Shown one piece after another: positions 6,834 to 12,150 of a DNA stretch of 12,150 bases; position 1 is the stretch's first letter, and every line of letters begins with the position of its first letter. The translations under genes were made by a program, and so were the position numbers. The notes under the pieces are model-generated. The model was not told where the DNA came from. It worked only from the letters and a program-made list of their open reading frames with translations, and ran no database searches. This stretch comes from JAUIGE01 sp045106685 (GTDB taxonomy: Bacteria > Bacteroidota > Bacteroidia > J057), in contig JBGCFB010000037.1 in the NCBI GenBank assembly GCA_045106685.1, forward strand, positions 1 through 12,150. The letters are read 5' to 3'.

Positions 6834-6841
6834 TACTTTTG
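6834..6841 (+). promoter_or_regulatory. TAnnTTTG (-7-like) box abutting the ccoI ATG
   Basis: TACTTTTG matches the Bacteroidota -7 consensus and shares the 11-mer TCTACTTTTGA with the site before ccoS (9317-9327). It directly touches the ATG at 6842. If it is a real promoter, transcription would begin inside the annotated 5' codons and translation would have to start later (for example GTG 6857). No TTTG is present at the usual upstream spacing. Confidence 0.3.
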
Positions 6842-9286
6842 ATGAAAATTCTGCTTGTGAATCAGACGACAACTTCATCAACTATTACTATTTGCTATCA
6901 CTGCGGTGATACCTGCACCTCCGATATCATCAAGGTGGAGCAAAAATCCTTCTGTTGTGAAGGCTGCAAGATGGTATACCAGTTGCTGTCCGAAAATGAC
7001 ATGGGCACATACTATGATATCGCTGATCGTCCTGGCACTTCGCTTAATAAAGGGGCAAATCTCCAGGAGTATGACTTCCTCGATATTCCTGAAGTGCTTC
7101 AGAGCCTGATCGATTTTCAAGACAAGCATCAAACACGCATTAGCTTTTCAGTACCCAAGATTCACTGTAGCGCATGTGTATGGCTTTTAGAAAACCTCCA
7201 CAAATTGGAATCTGGTATTGGATATAGCCGGGTAGATTTTTTGAAAAGAACACTCCTCCTCAGTTTTGATCATAATGAGGTAAGCCTGAAAGAAGTTGTA
7301 AAGCTCCTGGCAAAAATTGGCTATCGTCCTGAAATTAACCTCCAGGACCTCAAAGAGACGAAGAAGGCTCCCATAAACCGAAAGCTGGTCTTGCAGATTG
7401 GTATTGCCGGATTTGCATTTGGTAATGTGATGCTGTTTAGTTTTCCTGAATATCTGGGACTTGCAGAAGCAACTTTTAGTTCCTTTTTCAATTACCTGAC
7501 GCTTGTCTTAAGCCTTCCGGTACTCTTCTATAGTGCATCGGATTATTTCAGATCAGGTTGGTATAGTTTAAAAGAAGGGAATCCTAATATTGACTTGCCT
7601 GTTTCGATAGGCTTGATAAGCTTGTTCGGGCGTTCAGTCTACGAAATTATGGTGTTGGGCACCCCTGGCTATCTCGACTCGATGGTTGGTTTGGTCTTTT
7701 TCTTATTGATAGGAAAATGGTTCCAGGGAAGGACCTATAAAAAGCTGTCTTTTGATCATGATTACATGGCCTATTTTCCCATTGCTACGATTAAAGAAGT
7801 AGATGGAAAAGAGGAAACCGTAACGCTTGATACATTAAAAGAAGGCGACATTGTTCGAATTCATAATGAGTCGCTTATTCCAGCTGACGGTATTTTATTA
7901 AGTGAAAAAGCCGAAGTTGATTACAGCTTTGTTACGGGAGAGGCTGATTTGGTTCCTCGTAAATCGGGTGATCGGCTCTACGCCGGTGGCCGTCAGCAAG
8001 GCATGACTATCCGCGTGCAACTCACCAAGGCAGTTTCACAAAGTTATCTCGCTCAGTTATGGGATCAGGCTGCATTCAAGCCTGCAGCCGAGGCCCATCT
8101 TGGTGGCATTACGGACCGTATCGCGCGGCATTTTACAGCTGCAATTTTGTTGATCGCCACCTTGGCGGGGGCGTACTGGTGGTGGAGCGCGGGAGGAGAT
8201 ATGGCTATCCATGTTTTTTCATCTGTGTTGATAATCGCCTGCCCATGTGCCCTGGCGCTTACGGCACCTTTTATCCTTGGCAACGGCATGCGCCTCCTGG
8301 CGCAGCGAGGCTTATTTCTCAAAAACCCTCAAGTAATCGACCGCCTCGCCAATGCCGATTCCATCGTTTTTGACAAAACAGGCACCCTCACGCAAAACAG
8401 CGCATCCCATAATATCCGATGGTACGGTAGCCCATTACACGCTGATCACAAAGCACGCATCCGGGCTATTGTTCAGCATTCTACACATCCACTAAGTCGC
8501 AGTATTTATCAGCATTATGTGGCTTACCCTGGGAGACACATCAGCGACTTTAAGGATTTCCCTGGAAAAGGCCTTGAGGCCATGTCCGATGGTGAGCTGA
8601 TTCGATTAGGTTCGAACACTTTTGTCGGGACAAATTCTAAAGGAGAATCGGGTTGTGTCTGGTTGTCGATCGATGGGGAAGTTCTGGGGCATTGGAAAAT
8701 TGATAGCAAAATCAGGAAAGGGATTGCTGCGGGAATTGCTGACTTGGAACAAGATTATCAACTAGCCTTACTCTCAGGAGATAAAGCGCAGCAGGGCAGT
8801 GATATCGAAAACCTTTTTTCTTCAAAAACGCCGCTGTTATTTGAAAAAACACCTTTTGATAAGCTCGAATACATCCGAAGAAGTCAGGAGGAAAACCGTC
8901 ATATCCTGATGATTGGCGATGGCCTCAACGATGCTGGCGCTCTTCAGCAAGCCGATATCGGCATTGCCGTTTCGGAGGATGTACATCACTTCTCACCGGC
9001 TTGTGATGGCATTATCCAGGCCGATGAGTTAAGTCACCTGAGCGGAATATTGCGCTACGCCAAGGCGAGCCAAAAGCTCATTACAATCGGCTTTGGTCTG
9101 TCGCTTTTGTACAATCTTGTAGGATTGAGTTTTGCAGTCCAGGGACTCCTTTCGCCTGTAATCGCGGCGATCTTGATGCCCTTGAGTTCGATCTCAATCG
9201 TAGTTTTTGCAATGCTGGGAACGAGCTTTCAATTCACACAATCAGGCCTCAGCAAAAAGGGTGACCAAAGTCATTCTGCTGGCTGA
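6842..9286 (+). CDS. ccoI: Cbb3-oxidase-associated copper P-type ATPase (CcoI/FixI)
   Basis: This 814-aa P1B-type ATPase is predicted to move Cu(I) across the inner membrane for assembly of the cbb3 oxidase encoded downstream. Residues below are counted from ATG 6842. An N-terminal Cys cluster ('CYHCGDTC', then 'FCCEGC', about 18-42) matches the putative metal-binding domain typical of CcoI. An HMA domain follows (about 100-165) with 'HCSACVWLLENL' (C109, C112). Four membrane helices lie between about 182 and 295. The actuator domain has 'VTGEAD' (TGE 365-367). Membrane helices 5-6 carry the CPC motif (467-469). 'DKTGTLT' has phospho-acceptor D511. The P1B HP motif is 'STHPLS' (549-550), the hinge is 'GDGLND' (692-697), and two final helices contain 'MPLSS'. 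TTG 6839 is a possible but less likely start; GTG 6857 is also possible. The gene heads the cco cluster and ends 2 bp before an FNR-like box. Confidence 0.93.
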   Translation: MKILLVNQTTTSSTITICYHCGDTCTSDIIKVEQKSFCCEGCKMVYQLLSENDMGTYYDIADRPGTSLNKGANLQEYDFLDIPEVLQSLIDFQDKHQTRISFSVPKIHCSACVWLLENLHKLESGIGYSRVDFLKRTLLLSFDHNEVSLKEVVKLLAKIGYRPEINLQDLKETKKAPINRKLVLQIGIAGFAFGNVMLFSFPEYLGLAEATFSSFFNYLTLVLSLPVLFYSASDYFRSGWYSLKEGNPNIDLPVSIGLISLFGRSVYEIMVLGTPGYLDSMVGLVFFLLIGKWFQGRTYKKLSFDHDYMAYFPIATIKEVDGKEETVTLDTLKEGDIVRIHNESLIPADGILLSEKAEVDYSFVTGEADLVPRKSGDRLYAGGRQQGMTIRVQLTKAVSQSYLAQLWDQAAFKPAAEAHLGGITDRIARHFTAAILLIATLAGAYWWWSAGGDMAIHVFSSVLIIACPCALALTAPFILGNGMRLLAQRGLFLKNPQVIDRLANADSIVFDKTGTLTQNSASHNIRWYGSPLHADHKARIRAIVQHSTHPLSRSIYQHYVAYPGRHISDFKDFPGKGLEAMSDGELIRLGSNTFVGTNSKGESGCVWLSIDGEVLGHWKIDSKIRKGIAAGIADLEQDYQLALLSGDKAQQGSDIENLFSSKTPLLFEKTPFDKLEYIRRSQEENRHILMIGDGLNDAGALQQADIGIAVSEDVHHFSPACDGIIQADELSHLSGILRYAKASQKLITIGFGLSLLYNLVGLSFAVQGLLSPVIAAILMPLSSISIVVFAMLGTSFQFTQSGLSKKGDQSHSAG

Positions 9287-9288
9287 TC

Positions 9289-9302
9289 TTGAACATGATC
9301 AA
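9289..9302 (+). promoter_or_regulatory. FNR/FixK-type operator upstream of ccoS-ccoNO
   Basis: TTGAACATGATCAA matches TTGA-N6-TCAA exactly and differs from the TTGAT-N4-ATCAA consensus at one base. It lies just after the ccoI stop, 16 bp before the TACTTTTG box at 9319-9326. Its centre would be roughly 35-40 bp upstream of a start site set by that box, the usual place for an activating FNR/FixK-class protein, and no -33 TTTG is seen at normal spacing. The natural candidate binder is the receiver-Crp regulator encoded at 3459-4523. An overlapping dyad, CATGAT-CAA-ATCATG (9294-9308), is an alternative reading of the same bases. Confidence 0.6.
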
Positions 9303-9318
9303 ATCATGCGCCCACCTC

Positions 9319-9326
9319 TACTTTTG
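9319..9326 (+). promoter_or_regulatory. Putative TAnnTTTG (-7) promoter box for ccoS-ccoNO
   Basis: TACTTTTG fits the Bacteroidota -7 element and lies 29 bp before the ccoS ATG, downstream of the FNR-like box. The flanking 11-mer TCTACTTTTGA is also present just before ccoI. It would allow ccoS-ccoNO to be transcribed separately from ccoI. An 8-base motif alone is weak evidence. Confidence 0.4.
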
Positions 9327-9355
9327 ACCCATCACAAATATTAACTGATGTCCAT

Positions 9356-9505
9356 ATGAGTGCCATGTTTATCCTTATCGGTTTTAGCCTTCTTCTAGCC
9401 TTGGGCTTTTTGGGCGCATTCTTATGGGCGATCAAGTCCGACCAATACGAAGACGATCACACTCCATCCATTCGGATGCTATTTGATGATAAAAAACCCT
9501 CTTAA
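9356..9505 (+). CDS. ccoS: Cbb3-type oxidase assembly protein CcoS
   Basis: This 49-aa small membrane protein was translated by hand. A single N-terminal hydrophobic helix (about 4-25, 'FILIGFSLLLALGFLGAF') runs into the CcoS signature 'LWAIKSDQYEDD', and the tail ends '...RMLFDDKKPS'. CcoS (FixS) proteins are 45-70 aa with exactly this layout of one helix, F-L-W, and an acidic DD tail. They are needed to insert heme and CuB cofactors into the oxidase. ATG 9356 is chosen because the preceding ATG (9348) reads only three codons to a TGA (9357-9359) that overlaps this start; ATG 9365 is possible but would shorten the helix. Its position between ccoI and ccoNO is the conserved FixI-FixS neighbourhood. 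Confidence 0.9.
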   Translation: MSAMFILIGFSLLLALGFLGAFLWAIKSDQYEDDHTPSIRMLFDDKKPS

Positions 9506-9514
9506 AGCCACTTT

Positions 9515-9533
9515 TGCCGCGATTATAGCGGCA
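9515..9533. repeat. Small hairpin between ccoS and ccoNO
   Basis: TGCCGC (9515-9520) and GCGGCA (9528-9533) form a perfect 6-bp GC-rich stem with a 7-nt loop, 9 bp after the ccoS stop. There is no following T-run, so it should not stop transcription into ccoNO. It may mark mRNA processing or be incidental. Confidence 0.3.
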
Positions 9534-9577
9534 CGGTCATTTTCAATTCTTCAACACCTGACCTTATTTCATTTGTT

Positions 9578-11758
9578 ATGTCGCAGGTAAAAAATCCAAT
9601 AAGTACTACCACACCAAGCCCTACGCTTGAGCGGTTCCAATACGATAATAGTATCGTGCGGGCCTTTCTGTACGCCACCGTATTTTGGGGGCTCGCTGCG
9701 TTTCTTGTAGGCCTGGTCGCCGCCCTTCAGCTGGTTCTTCCGGACCTTACTGACGGGATTTCCTGGCTATCATTTGGGCGCATGCGTCCACTCCACACCA
9801 ATGCGGCGATCTTTGCTTTTGTAGGCAACGGTATCTTCATGGGGGTGTATTATTCACTTCAGCGTCTGGTCAAGGCACGTATGTGGAAAGACTGGCTGAG
9901 CTGGACTCATTTCTGGGGTTGGCAACTGATCATTTTGGCGGCGCTTATCAGTCTTCCTTTAGGGATTACTACTGGTAAGGAATACGCCGAATTGGAGTGG
10001 CCCATCGACATAACCATCACGCTTGTTTGGGTTATTTTCGGTATCAATATGTTTGGTACCATCTTCACCCGACGTGAGCGTCACTTATATGTGGCTATTT
10101 GGTTCTATATCGCCACCTGGGTGACGGTAGCCATGCTTCACATTGTGAACAGTATCGAAATTCCGGTAGACTTATTGAAAAGTTATCCGGTGTACGCAGG
10201 TGTGCAGGATGCTCTGGTACAATGGTGGTATGGTCACAATGCGGTAGCATTCTTCCTGACGACACCTTACCTGGGATTGATGTACTACTTTGTTCCTAAA
10301 GCAGCCAATCGCCCGGTATACTCATATCGACTATCTATTATTCACTTCTGGGCCTTGATTTTCCTATACATCTGGGCCGGTCCTCACCACTTGTTATATA
10401 CCTCACTTCCTGACTGGGCTCAGTCTATAGGGATGGTATTCTCACTCATGTTACTTGCTCCGTCATGGGGTGGTATGTTGAATGGACTATTGACCTTGCG
10501 TGGTGCCTGGGATAAAGTACGAAATGATCCTACGCTGAAATTTATGGTTGTGGCTATCACGGCCTACGGTATGGCAACTTTTGAAGGACCTATGCTTTCC
10601 ATCAAGTCTGTAAACGCTATTAGTCACTTTACAGACTGGACGATTGCTCACGTTCACGTAGGTACGTTGGGCTGGAACGGCTTCCTGACCTTCGGTGTTC
10701 TATACTGGTTAGTGCCAGTTTTATGGCGCGCCAAGCTTTGGTCAAAGTCATGGGCAAATGCTCACTTTTGGATTGGAACGCTTGGAATCGTGCTATACAC
10801 AGTGCCACTTTACTGGGCTGGATTTATGCAGGGATCTATGTGGAAAGAATTCACCGCAGATGGCCGTTTGGTATATTCTTTTATCGAAACGGTTACGCAA
10901 TTGATTCCGATGTACTGGATGCGCGTCTTAGGAGGAACACTCTTTATCATCGGTTTTGTCATGATGGTGATTAACCTTTACAGAACAATAAGAGGCGGCC
11001 AGTTTCTTGCCAATGAAGAAACAGAAGCCCCTGCTTTGGCGAAGGTATACCGCAGCCACAAGGGCGAACACTGGCACCGTTGGATTGAGCGCAAGCCAAT
11101 CCAGTTGTTGATCGGATCTACGATCGTCGTTGCCATAGGCGGTATCCTTGAGATGGTTCCTACTTTTATGGTTGAGTCAAATGTGCCCAAAATTGCTGCG
11201 GTACAGCCGTACACACCATTGGAATTGCAAGGCCGAGACTTATATGTAAGAGAGGGCTGTTATGTGTGTCACTCACAAACGGTACGTCCGTTCCGTTCTG
11301 AAACGGCTCGCTATGGCCCATACTCCAAGTCTGGTGAGTTTGTCTATGATTATCCATTCCAGTGGGGATCGAAAAGGACTGGTCCTGACCTTGCACGTGA
11401 AGGCGCCACTCCATCGCTTCGCAAGTCTAATTACTGGCACTTCTGGCACTTCTACAGCCCAAGGGCCATGGAGTCCCAATCGATCATGCCTGCTTACAGC
11501 TGGCTGCTGGAAAATGAATTGGACACATCATCTACCGCTGCCAAGATCAGAGCGATGATTGCCTTAGGAGTTCCATATGAAGAAGGCTACGATAAGATTG
11601 CGAATAAAGAGCTTTCCGAACAAGCTCAGGCAATCGCCGAAGATATCCGCAAGGAATTGAAATCACTCAAGCAGGACCCGAATATGGTTATGCCTGAAAG
11701 TGAAGTCGTAGCATTGATCGCATACCTCCAACGCCTCGGGGTTGATGGTACCAAATAG
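9578..11758 (+). CDS. ccoNO: Fused cbb3 cytochrome c oxidase subunits I and II (CcoN-CcoO)
   Basis: This 726-aa inner-membrane oxidase core reduces O2 to water with high affinity. Residues 1-about 475 are CcoN, with about a dozen membrane helices. H73 ('RPLHTN') is a low-spin heme ligand and H220 ('YGHNAV') a CuB ligand. The Y264 position holds the tyrosine that is cross-linked to a CuB histidine in this class, and H270-H271 ('WAGPHHL') are CuB ligands. H358 and H360 ('IAHVHVGTLGWNG') are the heme b3 and heme b ligands. These spacings equal those I recall from Pseudomonas CcoN (207/251/257/258/345/347). Residues about 490-726 are CcoO: a membrane anchor (508-530), one heme c site C561-Y-V-C564-H565, and a probable axial Met637 in 'QSIMPAY'. 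The two parts are joined in frame with no stop, an arrangement known in Bacteroidota. ATG 9578 opens the frame. No Shine-Dalgarno sequence is visible. Confidence 0.96.
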   Translation: MSQVKNPISTTTPSPTLERFQYDNSIVRAFLYATVFWGLAAFLVGLVAALQLVLPDLTDGISWLSFGRMRPLHTNAAIFAFVGNGIFMGVYYSLQRLVKARMWKDWLSWTHFWGWQLIILAALISLPLGITTGKEYAELEWPIDITITLVWVIFGINMFGTIFTRRERHLYVAIWFYIATWVTVAMLHIVNSIEIPVDLLKSYPVYAGVQDALVQWWYGHNAVAFFLTTPYLGLMYYFVPKAANRPVYSYRLSIIHFWALIFLYIWAGPHHLLYTSLPDWAQSIGMVFSLMLLAPSWGGMLNGLLTLRGAWDKVRNDPTLKFMVVAITAYGMATFEGPMLSIKSVNAISHFTDWTIAHVHVGTLGWNGFLTFGVLYWLVPVLWRAKLWSKSWANAHFWIGTLGIVLYTVPLYWAGFMQGSMWKEFTADGRLVYSFIETVTQLIPMYWMRVLGGTLFIIGFVMMVINLYRTIRGGQFLANEETEAPALAKVYRSHKGEHWHRWIERKPIQLLIGSTIVVAIGGILEMVPTFMVESNVPKIAAVQPYTPLELQGRDLYVREGCYVCHSQTVRPFRSETARYGPYSKSGEFVYDYPFQWGSKRTGPDLAREGATPSLRKSNYWHFWHFYSPRAMESQSIMPAYSWLLENELDTSSTAAKIRAMIALGVPYEEGYDKIANKELSEQAQAIAEDIRKELKSLKQDPNMVMPESEVVALIAYLQRLGVDGTK

Positions 11759-11776
11759 GACCAGTTATTAGGATTT

Positions 11777-11860
11777 GTTTGGGGTTTTGGGTTAAGGGTT
11801 TTGAGTTCAAGAGACTATTTCAATGCCAAACACAAAACTCCAAACACCAAACTCCAAACA
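11777..11860. repeat. Imperfect inverted repeat with G-tracts and a 12-bp direct repeat between ccoNO and ccoQ
   Basis: A G/T-rich arm (11777-11808) contains GGGG (11781-11784), GGG (11789-11791) and GGG (11796-11798). A C/A-rich arm (11826-11860) is roughly complementary to it, across an intervening stretch of about 17 nt. In the second arm AAACTCCAAACA occurs twice (11835-11846, 11849-11860), offset by 14 bp. The element occupies much of the 143-bp gap inside an otherwise compact operon. It could fold as a long imperfect hairpin in the mRNA, or the G-arm could form a short quadruplex. Similar CCAAACTCC-type repeats are, from memory, seen in other Bacteroidota. Confidence 0.6.
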
Positions 11861-11901
11861 TGATCAACCTCTCTTTTTAAGCACAAAAAAACTCTACAGC
11901 T

Positions 11902-12084
11902 ATGTATAAAGAAATTCTCAGATCAATGGATGACGCAGGCATCTTCGCCATCATTGCGATCATCATCTTTATGGTCTTTTTTACTGGTCTCTTTATCTAT
12001 GTTTTTACAATGAAAAAGAACCATGTAAAAGAACTGGCAGCGCTTCCCCTGGAAGACGATCGTGATGATGTTCTTCACTTGTAG
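11902..12084 (+). CDS. ccoQ: Small cbb3 oxidase membrane subunit, CcoQ-like
   Basis: This 60-aa protein has one strong membrane helix (about residues 13-36). A basic stretch, 'TMKKNHVKELAALPLEDD', then an acidic tail follow. CcoQ/FixQ proteins are 50-70 aa, with a single helix and then K/N-rich and 'LPL-DD' segments. They stabilise the association of CcoP with the CcoNO core. The placement directly after ccoNO and just before a new open frame is the usual ccoN-O-Q-P order. ATG 11902 is the first start in frame and is preceded by an A-rich stretch. Small one-helix proteins are hard to assign by sequence alone, so the name rests mainly on position and the tail. Confidence 0.75.
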   Translation: MYKEILRSMDDAGIFAIIAIIIFMVFFTGLFIYVFTMKKNHVKELAALPLEDDRDDVLHL

Positions 12085-12122
12085 TTTTTGCCCACTCTCC
12101 AACAGAAAATACACTTCAGATT

Positions 12123-12150
12123 ATGTTGCGTAATAATAAATATCGCCTAT
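12123..12150 (+). CDS. Start of next gene, probably cbb3 subunit III (CcoP); truncated by window end
   Basis: ATG 12123 opens a frame (MLRNNKYRL) that stays open to the window edge, 38 bp after the ccoQ-like stop. Nothing in nine residues identifies it. The call as CcoP, the di-heme cytochrome c subunit, is inferred only from the conserved ccoNOQP gene order. Confidence 0.4.

Noticed and set aside
6706..6838. A TTGAT half-site (TTGATTCATACAGT, near 6750) in the divergent uspA-ccoI region as a second FNR operator
   Set aside because: The right half (CAGT) does not match TCAA; a single half-site occurs often by chance.
11781..11798. A firm G-quadruplex call
   Set aside because: Only three runs of at least three G are present; a fourth tract would have to be a GG pair, so this remains a possibility only.

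Overview
The window looks like chromosomal DNA of a member of the Bacteroidota, probably an aerobic or microaerophilic Cytophagales-type organism (inferred). The signs are a C-terminal type IX secretion sorting domain, a eukaryote-like GT3 glycogen synthase, a fused CcoN-CcoO cbb3 oxidase, receiver-Crp architecture in a response regulator, few Shine-Dalgarno sequences, and TAnnTTTG promoter-like boxes. No transposase, phage gene, CRISPR array, rRNA or tRNA was seen.

Layout. 1-228 (+): end of a DUF4442 hot-dog protein. 319-402: a bidirectional terminator and a second hairpin. 450-1394 (-): a secreted, His-rich, T9SS-sorted protein. 1534-3393 (+): glycogen synthase. 3395-3470: a nested inverted/direct repeat lying between two convergent genes and supplying the last codons of one of them. 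6705-3459 (-): a likely operon of a tandem-Usp protein, a FixL-like PAS histidine kinase and a receiver-Crp/Fnr response regulator. 6842-12150 (+), divergent from that operon: copper ATPase CcoI, CcoS (a 49-aa gene easily missed), fused CcoNO, CcoQ-like, and the first codons of what is probably ccoP.

How the genes work together. The 6.7-12.15 kb block encodes the high-affinity terminal oxidase and its assembly factors: CcoI moves copper, CcoS supports cofactor insertion, CcoNO is the catalytic core with the mono-heme electron-entry module, and CcoQ is a small membrane subunit. The adjacent minus-strand operon looks like its oxygen-sensing switch. The kinase PAS domain keeps the FixL heme-ligand histidine (H67) and the FixL R220-equivalent arginine (R87) at the exact FixL spacing. 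Its neighbour joins a phospho-receiver to a Crp/Fnr DNA-binding module in one chain, so one protein could replace the separate FixJ and FixK steps of rhizobia. A TTGA-N6-TCAA box of the type bound by FNR/FixK proteins lies between ccoI and ccoS, 16 bp upstream of a TAnnTTTG promoter-like box. The sensor, regulator, site and target oxidase therefore lie within about 9 kb. The parts are read from sequence; the wiring is inference.
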